From the NCBI GenBank assembly GCA_024711025.1, contig JANJTP010000002.1, positions 1-64,000 on the forward strand: a DNA stretch of 64,000 bases, in the 5' to 3' direction. The DNA is from Solirubrobacteraceae bacterium (GTDB lineage: Bacteria > Actinomycetota > Thermoleophilia > Solirubrobacterales > Solirubrobacteraceae). Below are positions 7,913 to 16,786 of the stretch, piece after piece. A program made the translations under genes and the position numbers. Positions within the stretch are counted from its first letter, which is position 1; every line of letters starts with the position of its first letter. Under the pieces are notes generated by a model that saw only the letters and a program-made list of their open reading frames with translations, was not told the DNA's origin and ran no database searches.

Positions 7913-9547
7913 GTGCGGCGGCGTGGCCACCTGACCGCGCCGCTGATCGAACGCCGCCTGCGCCCCGCGCTAGGCGCGGCCATGGTCGTCGTCGCCGGGG
8001 CCCTCGCGGCGACGTGCGGCGGCGGCGACCGCGACCGCGACCTATCGCCCCCGGGCGCGACGGCCGTCGCGCAAGCCGCGACGCCTCGGCCGGCCGGCGG
8101 CGCTGACGCCGCCGTGCCCGCCGCGACGCCCGTGGCCCACCCCCCGATCGTGCTGATGATCTTCGACGAGCTGCCGATGGCCTCGCTGCTCGGCGAAGGC
8201 GGCCATGGCGTGGATCGCCGGCGCTACCCCGGGTTCGCCCGACTGGCCGTGCGCTCGACGCTGTTCCGGAACGCCACGACCGTCGCCGACGGCACGTTCG
8301 TCGGCGTCCCGCCGATCCTCAACGGCCGCATCCCGCGCGCCGACCTGAAGGGGCGCAGCTCCAGGCGCTTCAACGTCTTCACGCTGCTCGACCCCCGATA
8401 CGCGATCCGCTCCTACGAGCCGATCACGCGCGTCTGCCCGCCGCGGATCTGCGGGGCGAGCCGGCGGCTGCTCGCGATCGACCCCGCCGCGGCGGGCAGG
8501 GACCTACCGGCGCTGCGCCTGCGCGAGGCGCGCAAGCTGATCGATGCGATCGGGCGGGGCTCGCGGCCGTCCGCGACGATCGTCCACGTCGTGCTGCCGC
8601 ATGTGCCGTGGCGCTTCTTCCCCGACGGCCGCGAGTACGAGGTGGCCGGCTCGCAGATACCGGGGCTCGGCGCGAGGCAGGTCTGGAGCGCCAACCCGCA
8701 GCCCGCGCGGCTGGGTCTGCAGCGCCACCTGCTTCAGCTCGCCTACGCCGATCGCTTCGTCGCTCGTGCGATCGACCGCCTGCGGCGCCGCGGCCTCTGG
8801 GACCGCGCGCTGGTCGTCGTCACCGCCGACCACGGGGCGAGCTTCACGCCGGGCGTCCCGCGCCGCGCCGTGACACGCGCCAACTTCGCCCAGGTGGCGA
8901 ACGTGCCGATCTTCGTGAAGCTGCCCGGCCAGCGGCGCGGCGCGGTGAGCGACGCGCCGGCTCAGACGGTCGACATCCTGCCGACGATCGCCGCGGTCAC
9001 CGGGCTCGGCGGGGGATGGAAGCTCCAGGGCCACTCGCTGACCGAGCCGCACCCGGCCGTCACCCCGCAGGTGCGCAACGGCCGGCGGGCGGCGATCGTG
9101 CGCATGGGGCTCGCGCGGTTCACGCGTGAGCGCGACGCCTGGGTCAGGCGCCTGCAGGGCCTCTACCCGCCGGGCCGCGGCGCGCTCTATCGCGCGGGCC
9201 CGAACCGCGGGCTCGTCGGACGCCGGGAGGCCCGGATCGGCCACGTCAGCGCCGCCGGCCGATCGGCGACGATCGCCGGCGCCGGCGCGCTGGTAGCGGG
9301 GCGGACCGCCGCGGGGCGGCTGCCCGCCTACGTGAGCGGCACCCTGAGCGGGGTGCGCTCGGGGCGGCCGCTTGCGATCTCGGTCAACGGGCGGGTCGCC
9401 GCCGTCGGCGCCTCGTTCGTACAGGGCGGGCTCGTGTCCTACGCGATGATCGTGCCGCCCGGGAGCGTGAGCCACGCCGGCAACCGCGTTTCGGTCTTCG
9501 AGGTGGTCGGCCGCTCCAGGCTGCGGCGGCTGGCGAGCGCGGGGTGA
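7913..9547 (+). CDS. Sulfatase/alkaline-phosphatase superfamily protein, membrane-anchored or secreted
   Basis: A 544-residue protein. A hydrophobic segment at ~18-34 could be a signal or anchor, followed by a Pro/Ala-rich linker to ~75. The catalytic domain (~78-400) has the metal-site start IVLMIFDELP, HVVLPHVPWRFFPDG and VTADHGASFTPG, typical of the sulfatase/phosphoglycerol-transferase (LtaS-like) fold. The usual Cys/Ser-X-Pro-X-Arg formylglycine motif is not seen, so it is more likely a phosphotransferase or phosphodiesterase than a true sulfatase. Start GTG 7913 is tentative; ATG 7982 would remove part of the N-terminus. Confidence 0.75.
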   Translation: MRRRGHLTAPLIERRLRPALGAAMVVVAGALAATCGGGDRDRDLSPPGATAVAQAATPRPAGGADAAVPAATPVAHPPIVLMIFDELPMASLLGEGGHGVDRRRYPGFARLAVRSTLFRNATTVADGTFVGVPPILNGRIPRADLKGRSSRRFNVFTLLDPRYAIRSYEPITRVCPPRICGASRRLLAIDPAAAGRDLPALRLREARKLIDAIGRGSRPSATIVHVVLPHVPWRFFPDGREYEVAGSQIPGLGARQVWSANPQPARLGLQRHLLQLAYADRFVARAIDRLRRRGLWDRALVVVTADHGASFTPGVPRRAVTRANFAQVANVPIFVKLPGQRRGAVSDAPAQTVDILPTIAAVTGLGGGWKLQGHSLTEPHPAVTPQVRNGRRAAIVRMGLARFTRERDAWVRRLQGLYPPGRGALYRAGPNRGLVGRREARIGHVSAAGRSATIAGAGALVAGRTAAGRLPAYVSGTLSGVRSGRPLAISVNGRVAAVGASFVQGGLVSYAMIVPPGSVSHAGNRVSVFEVVGRSRLRRLASAG

Positions 9548-9573
9548 GCGAGGTCGAGGTTCCCGATGGCAGT

Positions 9574-9681
9574 GAGCGTCTCGGCAGCCGCGAGCGTCTC
9601 TACGGCAGCGAGCGTCTCTACGGCAGCGAGCGTCTCTACGGCAGCGAGCGTCTCTACGGCAGCGAGCGCCTCGACAGCCGC
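9574..9681. repeat. 18-bp minisatellite, six units
   Basis: The unit GAGCGTCTCTACGGCAGC occurs exactly at 9592, 9610, 9628 and 9646, with diverged units at 9574 and 9664. It lies in the 325-bp gap between the sulfatase-like gene and the GntR gene. Because 18 is a multiple of three all frames stay open, but there is no start signal or coding support, so I treat it as non-coding. Confidence 0.85.
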
Positions 9682-9737
9682 GCCCACCGGCCTCACCTCC
9701 GCGCAGGCCGCCGCGCGCCGGCGAGAGCCGCGAGAAA

Positions 9738-9780
9738 GTGGCTGCAGAAACACCAGCCCTACCTGAGCTACTGCAGCCAG
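9738..9780 (-). repeat. 43-bp hairpin element, copy 3
   Basis: Arms GTGGCTGCAG (9738-9747) and CTGCAGCCAG (9771-9780) pair over 9 bp around a 23-nt loop that is the reverse complement of the copy 2 loop with few changes (ends ACCTGAGCTA). The flanks GCCGCGAGA (9727-9735) and TCTCGCGGC (9784-9792) form a further 9-bp stem of quite different sequence from the flanking stems of the other copies. Confidence 0.85.
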
Positions 9781-9872
9781 GTCTCTCGCGGCGGCGTGTC
9801 GCGGCGCCCCGCCGGGCGCGTGGTCGAGGCGAGCCGCGGTGTCCGGCTTCACCCCGTCGGTATGGTGAGCCG

Positions 9873-11393
9873 GTGGATCAGCGTGTGCCGCCTCGACCGC
9901 TCGGGCCGCGGCACGCGCCGATCAGGAGCGTGACCGAGCAGGTCGCGTACGAGCTGCGCAGCCACATCCAGCGGGAGCGGATGCAGCCCGGCGACCGTCT
10001 CGGTCGCGAGGAGGACCTCGCCCAGGCGTTCGGCGTCAGCCGCCCGACGATGCGCGAGGCGCTGGGGCTGCTCGCCGGCGCCGGCCTGCTGCGTGCGAGC
10101 CGCGGCCCGGGCGGTGGGATATTCGTCGCACGCACCGTCGAGGACGGGATCAGCCACGCGGTGGCTCAGTCGATCGCCGCCATGCTCGACGTCGACGCGA
10201 TCTCGATGGGCGAGCTCGTCGACGCGCGCCTGTTGCTCGAGACCGCGATCGTACGGCTCGCCGCCGAGCACATCGACGAAGCCGCCTGCGCCGAGCTCGC
10301 CGAGGTCATGGTCGAGATCGAGCGAGAGCCGGAGGACGTCGTCTCGTTCCAGGCCGCCGATGCGCGCTTCCACCGCGCGGTCGCCCGCGCCTCTGGCAAC
10401 CTGATGCTCCAGGCGATCATCGACTGGGCGTTCGAGGTGCTCCAGCCGCGCGTCTACCAGCTCGCGCCTCCGGTGTCCGCAGGGGACCTGATACCCCAGC
10501 ACCACGCGGTCCTGGCCGCTCTGAAGGCGCACGATCCCGACGCGGCCGAGCGGGCGATGCGCGAGCACGTCCAGCACGTGGGCGGCGTCGTCGCCGAGGC
10601 CGAGAGGCCGCGCGGGCGATCCCGTTCGCGCAGGGGGAGCGCTTCCGACGCGGGCGCCACCCGCATCGAGCAGGAGCCCGCGACGAGCGGTGCCGAGCGC
10701 ACCGCCCAGGAGCTTCGCTCTCATATCCAGTCGGCTCTGCTGGAGCCCGGGGACCGTATCGGCCGCGAGGCCGAGCTCGCCACGCAGTTCGGCGTCAGTC
10801 GCCCCGTCCTGCGCGAGGCTCTCCGCCTGCTCGCGAGCTCGAACCTGGTCCGTACGAGCAGAGGCCCGGGGGGCGGCGTGTTCCTCGCCAACACCTTCGA
10901 GGGCGGCATGGGCCAGGCGCTGAGCGACTCCGTCTCGCTGCTCCTCGAGGCCGGTGCGATCAGCGTGGAGGAGCTGCTCGAAGCTCGCACCGCGATCGAG
11001 GTCCCGCTTGCCGGGGCTGCCGCAGCCGGCTCTGGCAACGAGTTGGTCGACGCCCTGCGCGACACCATGAACGGCGGGGGCGCGACGACAGAGGATCACG
11101 TCGACGTCGGTTCTCGCGCCCGCAGCTTCCACGGCGCCATCGCTCAAGCAACCGACAACCGGATAGTGGTCAGCGTCACCGACTGGATCTGGAATGCCCT
11201 CGAACCCGCCTTTGACGCTCTCGTCGGCTCCAGCATCAGCGACGAGGTGATCGCCGGCCAGCATGACGCGGTCCTGAACGAGATCGAGGCCGGGAACGTC
11301 GCCGGCGCCGAGCAGGCTATGCGGGAGCACCTGCTCTACCTGAGCGGTCTCGTCGACCAGGCCCGTGATCGTGAGCCGGCGACGCCCTCGTGA
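9873..11393 (+). CDS. Double-headed GntR/FadR-type regulator (two HTH-FCD modules in one chain)
   Basis: A 506-residue protein with two complete GntR winged-helix plus FCD modules in tandem. Module 1 has HTH ~20-85 (GVSRPTMREALGLL) and FCD ~95-235, with DARFH and later His residues fitting the metal-binding ligands. Module 2 has HTH ~275-335 (GVSRPVLREALRLL) and FCD ~345-500. In FCD2 the Asp of D-A-R-F-H is replaced (ARSFH), so one metal ligand seems lost. Both wings share RGPGGG. The start GTG 9873 is the first in-frame start after the 43-bp repeat; GTG 9930 is the alternative. It faces the catabolic genes and probably controls the promoter at 11557. GntR proteins bind as dimers, so one chain may act as a built-in dimer. 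Confidence 0.85.
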   Translation: MDQRVPPRPLGPRHAPIRSVTEQVAYELRSHIQRERMQPGDRLGREEDLAQAFGVSRPTMREALGLLAGAGLLRASRGPGGGIFVARTVEDGISHAVAQSIAAMLDVDAISMGELVDARLLLETAIVRLAAEHIDEAACAELAEVMVEIEREPEDVVSFQAADARFHRAVARASGNLMLQAIIDWAFEVLQPRVYQLAPPVSAGDLIPQHHAVLAALKAHDPDAAERAMREHVQHVGGVVAEAERPRGRSRSRRGSASDAGATRIEQEPATSGAERTAQELRSHIQSALLEPGDRIGREAELATQFGVSRPVLREALRLLASSNLVRTSRGPGGGVFLANTFEGGMGQALSDSVSLLLEAGAISVEELLEARTAIEVPLAGAAAAGSGNELVDALRDTMNGGGATTEDHVDVGSRARSFHGAIAQATDNRIVVSVTDWIWNALEPAFDALVGSSISDEVIAGQHDAVLNEIEAGNVAGAEQAMREHLLYLSGLVDQARDREPATPS

Positions 11394-11543
11394 GGTCGTA
11401 GCAACACCACACAAGATGGCCCCTGCGCGGGGACCCAAAGGCCGTCGGGCGCGGTCCTCGACATCCACATCACGCGTGCGGCAGCGAGCGGGGCGAGCGG
11501 CGGGACTCGCAGATCAAGAGGCAGCGAGCACGACCCCAGGGGC

Positions 11544-11585
11544 TTGATCAAATGGTTTGACATGTTGATCGTGCCTGCGTATGAT
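11544..11585 (+). promoter_or_regulatory. Strong sigma-70-type promoter with overlapping palindrome (aldolase operon)
   Basis: TTGACA (11557-11562) and TATGAT (11580-11585) are separated by exactly 17 bp. The inverted repeat TCAAA-TGG-TTTGA (11548-11560) lies on the -35 box, and the direct repeat TTGATC occurs at 11544 and 11565. This is a likely operator for the double GntR encoded just upstream. A roughly 95-nt leader follows to the GTG at 11689. Confidence 0.7.
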
Positions 11586-11688
11586 CGCCGCGTCACGGTC
11601 GCTTCGAGGCGATTCCGTCAGTTAAATGGCACGACCCCTTCACGGGGAAGGTGACAGCTTCTTTGGGATGTCGAACGGGAGGTACGAC

Positions 11689-12444
11689 GTGACCTCGACC
11701 CAGAGGGTTCTCGCACCCGAGCTGCAGCAACAGCTCGAGGGAGCGAAGTGGGACGTCAAGGAACGGCTCACCCTTGCGTGCCGCATGCTGGCCGCAGACG
11801 GGCATAGCACGTCGCTCGCCGGACAGGTGACCGCCCGCCTCGAAGACGACACTTTCTGGACCGCGCCTCTTGGCCTACTGTTCGACGAAGTCCGGCCTGG
11901 GGACCTGGTACGTATCGACGACTCGCTCGACGTTGTGGAAGGTGCGCGACGGCCGAACCCCGCAACCCAGTTTCACATGTGGGTCTATCGGCAGCGCCCC
12001 GACGTGAAGTGCATCATCCACACGCATCCGCCGAACGTATCGGCGCTGTCGATGATCGGCGAGCCGCTGGTGGTCTCGCACATGGACGCCACTCCGCTGT
12101 TCGACGACTGTGGATTCCTTGCCGACTGGCCGGGTCTGCCCCTCGCCGATCATGAGGGTCGGCTCATCGCCGACGCCCTTGGTGGGCGTCGTGCGGTGCT
12201 CCTCGCGCACCACGGGTTGCTCACGGCTGGGTCGAGCATCGAAGAGGCGGCGACGCTGGCCATCTTCATGGAGAACGCGGCGCGGCTGCAACTGCTCGCT
12301 CGCGCTGCCGGTGAGGTCAGGTCAATTCCCACAGGCCTCGCACAGGAGGCACACGACTTCCTGCTGCAGCCAAGCATCGTGAACGCCACCTTCGCGGCGT
12401 TTGCCCGTCGGGTCATGCGCAAGGACGCCACGTGCTTTGGATGA
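11689..12444 (+). CDS. Class II aldolase/adducin family protein
   Basis: A 251-residue Zn-dependent aldolase or epimerase of the AraD/FucA fold. The Zn ligands are visible as HTHP (H-x-H) and HHG later in the chain, and AAT...FMEN is the usual C-terminal helix. Start GTG 11689 is chosen because GGGAGG (11677-11682) stands 6 nt upstream; earlier ATGs at 11626 and 11668 lack a ribosome binding site. It is the first gene of the catabolic cluster, behind the 11557 promoter. Family members cleave or epimerise sugar-phosphate or hydroxy-acid aldols; some act as decarboxylases or demethylmenaquinone-pathway enzymes, so the substrate is open. Confidence 0.9.
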   Translation: MTSTQRVLAPELQQQLEGAKWDVKERLTLACRMLAADGHSTSLAGQVTARLEDDTFWTAPLGLLFDEVRPGDLVRIDDSLDVVEGARRPNPATQFHMWVYRQRPDVKCIIHTHPPNVSALSMIGEPLVVSHMDATPLFDDCGFLADWPGLPLADHEGRLIADALGGRRAVLLAHHGLLTAGSSIEEAATLAIFMENAARLQLLARAAGEVRSIPTGLAQEAHDFLLQPSIVNATFAAFARRVMRKDATCFG

Positions 12445-12466
12445 CGCGCCAGCGGGCGTCTGCAGC

Positions 12467-12495
12467 GAGCGTGCGCCACACGGTGGCGCACGCTC
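12467..12495 (+). terminator. Very stable 13-bp hairpin between aldolase and molybdoenzyme genes
   Basis: GAGCGTGCGCCAC (12467-12479) and GTGGCGCACGCTC (12483-12495) pair perfectly with a 3-nt loop (ACG), 22 nt after the aldolase stop. There is no T-run. It may end or attenuate transcription or protect the 3' end of the upstream message within the operon. Confidence 0.55.
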
Positions 12496-12558
12496 CGGCC
12501 GGCGACCGGATCGTGGTCCACCCGCGCGGGCGGCGCAGCCGTGGACAGAACCACGTCA

Positions 12559-14892
12559 ATGGCTGAGCCCCGGCAGACCGTCACCCATTGGGGCTCGTAT
12601 CACGCCGAGACCGAGGATGGGCGTCTCGTTGGCCTGCGCCCTGTCGGAGATGACCCCTACCCGTCCCCGATCGGGCGTTCGGTGGTCGACGCACGCGAGG
12701 CCCCATCGCGGCTGCTCACACCGATGGTGCGCCGTGGCTTCCTGGAGGACGGACCACGCAAGGGCGGCAACCGGCGCGGTGGCGAGCCATTCGTCCGGGT
12801 CTCGTGGGATCACGCGCTGGATCTCATCGCGCGGGAGCTCGCGCGGGTCAAGGACGAGCACGGTAACCAAGCCATCTACGGAGGGTCGTACGGTTGGGCG
12901 AGCGCTGGGCGGTTCCACCATGCACAGAGCCAGCTTTCCCGGTTCCTCAACCTGTTCGGTGGTCATACCGACAAGGTGAACACCTACAGCTTTGCGGCGG
13001 TGGAGGTTCTTCTACCCCGCGTGCTCGGCGAGACTGTTCTTGAGCATGGCAGGACGATCCCCACGTGGGACGAGATCGCCGCTCACACGGAGCTTGTCGT
13101 GTCATTCGGTGGGCTGCCCCTGAAGAACACGCAGATCAATCCGGGCGGTGTGAGAAGGCACCTCACCCGCGAGGGCCTGAAGTCCTGTCGAGACGCCGGT
13201 GTGGAGTTCGTGTCGATCAGCCCGCTCCGAGAGGATGCTGCGGACCTCGTCGATCCCGAGCGCATCACCCTGCGCCCCAACACCGATACCGCGGTGATGC
13301 TCGCATTGGCTCACACCATCGTCTCGGAGGACCGGCACGACAAGGACTTCCTCGAGGCGTGCTGCGTCGGGTTCGAGCGCTTCCGGCCCTACCTCATGGG
13401 CGAGAGCGACGGCCAGCCGAAGGACGCAGAGTGGGCTGCAGGCATCGCCGGTATCGAAGCCGACACGATTCGGGCGCTCGCTCGGCGAATTGCCTCCAAG
13501 CGCACGCTCATCACCGTCATGTGGTCCCTGCAACGCGCCGATCACGGCGAGCAGCCGTGCTGGATGGCCGTCGTCCTCGCCGCAGTTGCGGGACAGCTCG
13601 GCAAGGTCGGCGGGGGCGTAGGCATCGGCTACTGCGGTGACCACTACATGGGCACCGTCCAGTACGCGGTTCCTGTTGCAGCCATGCCTAAGGGGACGAA
13701 CCCCGTACGTACCCACATCCCCGTCGCCCGCATTGCCGACATGCTGCTGAACCCGGGTGAGACGATCGACTACGACGGTCAACGCATCGCCTACCCGGAC
13801 ATTCGTCTCGTCTACTGGTGCGGAGGAAACCCCTTCCATCATCACCAGGACGTCAATCGCCTTCTGCGGGCGTGGCAAGAGCCCGAGACGATCATCGTCC
13901 ACGAGCCGTTCTGCAATCCCGTGGCGCGGCACGCGGACATCGTCCTGCCCGCGACCCTGATGGTTGAGCGAAACGACTTTGCGGCTGGTCGCGCGGACGC
14001 CCATCTTCAAGCGATGCATCGCGTGGCTGCGCCCCCGGGCGAAGCATGGGATGACTTCGCTATCTTTGCCGCACTCGCGGAGCGGCTCGGACTGGCCGCG
14101 GAGTTCACCGAAGGACGCAGTGCTGACGAGTGGCTGCGGTACCTCTACGACCTCACTCAGCTTCGCGCCGCCGAGGTCGGCGTCGCGCTACCTGACTTCG
14201 AGGCGTTCTGGCGGACGGGGAGCGTCGAGTTCCCGATTCCGGAGGGCCATCACGAGCGCCCGTGGCAGTATCAGCGCCTGCGCGAGGACCCCGAGGCGAA
14301 CCCGTTGTCGACCCCTTCCGGCAGGGTGGAGATCTTCTCGGAGACCATCGATCGCTTCGGGTACGACGATTGCCCGGGCCACCCAGTGTGGCTCGAGCCA
14401 ATCGAGTGGCTTGGCTCCCCGGCAGCCGCGAGGTTTCCGCTTCACATGCTGTCGAATCAGCCCAAGACGAGACTGCACAGTCAGTACGACAACGGGATCA
14501 CGAGTCGCGAGAGCAAGATACGAGGGCGTGAGCCGGTCACGATCAACCCGCGCGACGCTGCGGAACGGGGCATCGTCGACGGCGACGTCGTGCGCCTGTT
14601 CAACGATCGTGGTGCCTGCCTAGCCGGCGCAATCGTGAGCGATGGGGTCGCGCCCGGGGTCGTGCAGATCGCGACGGGAGCCTGGTATGACCCCTTGGAG
14701 CCGGGAGCAGTGGGGAGTCTCGACCGGCACGGCAACCCAAACCTGCTCACGCGCGATGCGGGCACGTCGAAGTTGGCGCAGGGGCCGATCGCGCAGACGA
14801 CGTTGATCGACATCGAGCGGTACGACGGTGAGCCGCCACCGATCACCGCCTTCGACTACCTACAGACCAGCCCGAACGGCGCAGCAGCCTGA
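12559..14892 (+). CDS. Molybdopterin oxidoreductase, biotin sulfoxide/TMAO/DMSO reductase type (BisC-like)
   Basis: A 777-residue enzyme binding a bis-MGD molybdenum cofactor. The motif YGGSYGW near residues 107-113 carries the Ser that ligates Mo in this family (about residue 110), and there is no N-terminal Cys cluster, so no 4Fe-4S. No Tat signal is present, so it is cytoplasmic like BisC. The C-terminal cofactor domain has HMLSNQPKTRLHSQYDN. Known relatives reduce S- or N-oxides (biotin or methionine sulfoxide, TMAO). Here it sits between an aldolase and an amino-acid-type importer, so a role in a dedicated pathway is likely. Start ATG 12559 is preferred over GTG 12541. Confidence 0.9.
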   Translation: MAEPRQTVTHWGSYHAETEDGRLVGLRPVGDDPYPSPIGRSVVDAREAPSRLLTPMVRRGFLEDGPRKGGNRRGGEPFVRVSWDHALDLIARELARVKDEHGNQAIYGGSYGWASAGRFHHAQSQLSRFLNLFGGHTDKVNTYSFAAVEVLLPRVLGETVLEHGRTIPTWDEIAAHTELVVSFGGLPLKNTQINPGGVRRHLTREGLKSCRDAGVEFVSISPLREDAADLVDPERITLRPNTDTAVMLALAHTIVSEDRHDKDFLEACCVGFERFRPYLMGESDGQPKDAEWAAGIAGIEADTIRALARRIASKRTLITVMWSLQRADHGEQPCWMAVVLAAVAGQLGKVGGGVGIGYCGDHYMGTVQYAVPVAAMPKGTNPVRTHIPVARIADMLLNPGETIDYDGQRIAYPDIRLVYWCGGNPFHHHQDVNRLLRAWQEPETIIVHEPFCNPVARHADIVLPATLMVERNDFAAGRADAHLQAMHRVAAPPGEAWDDFAIFAALAERLGLAAEFTEGRSADEWLRYLYDLTQLRAAEVGVALPDFEAFWRTGSVEFPIPEGHHERPWQYQRLREDPEANPLSTPSGRVEIFSETIDRFGYDDCPGHPVWLEPIEWLGSPAAARFPLHMLSNQPKTRLHSQYDNGITSRESKIRGREPVTINPRDAAERGIVDGDVVRLFNDRGACLAGAIVSDGVAPGVVQIATGAWYDPLEPGAVGSLDRHGNPNLLTRDAGTSKLAQGPIAQTTLIDIERYDGEPPPITAFDYLQTSPNGAAA

Positions 14893-15079
14893 GTCAGCGC
14901 CTAGCTAGTGGCGCGACCCGCGAGATGAGAGCAACAGGCAAAGCGACGGGCCGCCACCGTGACGTCGTTGTCCCGCTGCGACGGATCCGACAAGGCGCCG
15001 TGCCTTTGAGCACGTCACGCAAGTGCAAAGAGGAGGACAAGACGGGCGAGGGATGAAAATCGAGGGATAGGAGAGAGAG

Positions 15080-15973
15080 ATGGAGCAAGTCACCCGCAAG
15101 GGTTTCCTGTGGCGTTCCGCGGCATCGACAACGGCACTGCTCGGCAGTGGCGCGTTCCTTGCGGCGTGCGGCGACGACAACGGTGCGGGCAATGCCAAGG
15201 CGGAGCCACGCAAGAGCATCACCATAGGCTTCGCGAACGTGGCGCCCTACTGCTTCGTGGGCGAGAACGGTGAGCCGAAGGGCCAGGCGCCGGAAGTGGC
15301 GCAGCGAGTCTTGAAGGATCTGGGCTTCACGGAAGTGCACGGCGTACTGACTGAGTGGGGCTCGCTCATCGGCGGACTGCTCGCCGACCGGTTCGACATG
15401 GTCGCCGCAGGGATGTTCATCACGCCGGAGCGCTGCACCCAGGTCCTCTTCTCGGATCCCGACTACGCGGCGCAGCAGGCGTTTGCGGTCGAGCGCGACG
15501 GTGCCTTCACGGGTCTCAGCAGCTGGCAGGACGTCGCCGGCAGCGACAAGCTGCGTCTGGGCCTCCTCGGAGGCTCGGTGGAGCTCGGCTTTGCAAAGGC
15601 GGTCGGCGTGCCCAAGTCGCGTATCTCGGTGTACCAGACGGGACCGGACGGCATGGAGGCGCTCAAGACGGGGCGTGTCGACGCGTTCGCTCTGCCCGCG
15701 GTCGGACTTCAGTGGGCCGTCAAGACGATGAAGGCCGATGACCTGGTGGTCACGACGCCGTTCTTCCCGGTGATCGATGGCGAGAAGAAGATCTCAGGGG
15801 GCGGATATGCCTTCAAGAAGAAGGACACGAAGCTTCGCGACGAGTTCAACACGAAGCTGCGAGCCCTGATGCAGGAGGGTGTGGTCGCTGAGATCGTCGA
15901 GCCCTACGGCTTTACGAAGGAGGCGGTGGACGCCGCTCAAGCGCTCACGGCGAGCAAGCTCTGCAGCGCCTAG
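15080..15973 (+). CDS. ehuB: Solute-binding lipoprotein, ectoine/hydroxyectoine (EhuB)-like
   Basis: A 297-residue family 3 binding protein. The signal ends with lipobox LAAC, giving lipidated Cys30. The mature part has the PBP fold (IGFANVAPYCFVGENG, later GGLLADRFDMVAAGMFITPERC), closest in my reading to ectoine-binding EhuB proteins. Strong ribosome binding site AGGAGAGAGAG before the ATG. It is followed by two permeases and an ATPase in the classical EhuBCDA order. Ectoine itself is uncertain because no ectoine-degradation (eutDE/doeAB) genes are in the window. Confidence 0.85.
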   Translation: MEQVTRKGFLWRSAASTTALLGSGAFLAACGDDNGAGNAKAEPRKSITIGFANVAPYCFVGENGEPKGQAPEVAQRVLKDLGFTEVHGVLTEWGSLIGGLLADRFDMVAAGMFITPERCTQVLFSDPDYAAQQAFAVERDGAFTGLSSWQDVAGSDKLRLGLLGGSVELGFAKAVGVPKSRISVYQTGPDGMEALKTGRVDAFALPAVGLQWAVKTMKADDLVVTTPFFPVIDGEKKISGGGYAFKKKDTKLRDEFNTKLRALMQEGVVAEIVEPYGFTKEAVDAAQALTASKLCSA

Positions 15974-16072
15974 CTGCTCGAGCGCCCAGATGCTTGCCGC
16001 TGTCGTCTACGTGGGCGGCGGGCCACCTCTGTTTGTGGCCCGCATCGCCTACCTCCGAGCGAAAGCAACGTG

Positions 16073-16786
16073 ATGGATGCCGTACTGAATGGCCTACCCC
16101 ATCTCTTTCGGGGGGCGCAGGTAACGGTGGAGATCACCATCCTCGCCGCGATCCTCGGCGCAGCGATGGCGTTTCCGATGGGAGTGCTCCGTCTGTCCAA
16201 GCGCAGGCTGGTCCGAACGTTGGCGGGCGCGTACGTCGAGTTCTTCCGAGGGACGTCTGCCCTCGTCCAGCTGTTCTGGCTCTTCTTCGTCCTACCGCTG
16301 GCAGGGATCAAACTAGACCCAATGACCGCCGGAGTCCTGGCCCTGGGCCTCAACATCGGTGCCTATGGGGCTGAGGTTGTGCGTGGTGCCGTTCAGTCGG
16401 TTCCGCATGGGCAGGTGGAAGCGGCGATAGCACTCAATATGACGGAGATGCAGCGCATGCGGCGAGTCGTGATCCCTCAGGCCCTGGTCGCCATGCTGCC
16501 GCCGTTGGGCAACCTCGCAATCGAGCTGTTGAAGCTGACGTCGCTCGTGTCGCTCATTACGCTCCATGACATCACGTTCAACGCCCAGACGCTGCGCGAG
16601 TCGGTCGGCCACACGACCGAGATATTTGCAGCAGTACTGCTGATGTACTTCGTCTTGGCTTCCGCGATCTCGGTAGGGATGCGCGCGTTGGAGCGACGCG
16701 TTGGGCGGTGGCGCGAAGCGCCGCTGGACCGAAGCCGCGCAGCGCTACGACAACTCGCGGACACCATGGGTGGCGTACCGGCATGA
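16073..16786 (+). CDS. ehuC: ABC importer permease, EhuC-like
   Basis: A ~237-residue polar amino-acid type (HisM) permease with about five membrane segments. FFRGTSALVQLFWLFFVLP is the conserved early region and EAAIALNMTEMQRMRR is the EAA loop that contacts the ATPase. GTG 16070 directly precedes the ATG 16073 and could also serve. The stop overlaps the start of the next permease gene (ATGA at 16783-16786). It forms the heterodimeric pore with the next protein. Confidence 0.88.
   Translation: MDAVLNGLPHLFRGAQVTVEITILAAILGAAMAFPMGVLRLSKRRLVRTLAGAYVEFFRGTSALVQLFWLFFVLPLAGIKLDPMTAGVLALGLNIGAYGAEVVRGAVQSVPHGQVEAAIALNMTEMQRMRRVVIPQALVAMLPPLGNLAIELLKLTSLVSLITLHDITFNAQTLRESVGHTTEIFAAVLLMYFVLASAISVGMRALERRVGRWREAPLDRSRAALRQLADTMGGVPA

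Noticed and set aside
9566-9766. Small Ala/Ser/Val repeat protein encoded by the minisatellite
   Set aside because: Open only because the unit is 18 bp; no ribosome binding site, and the frame ends inside the hairpin element.
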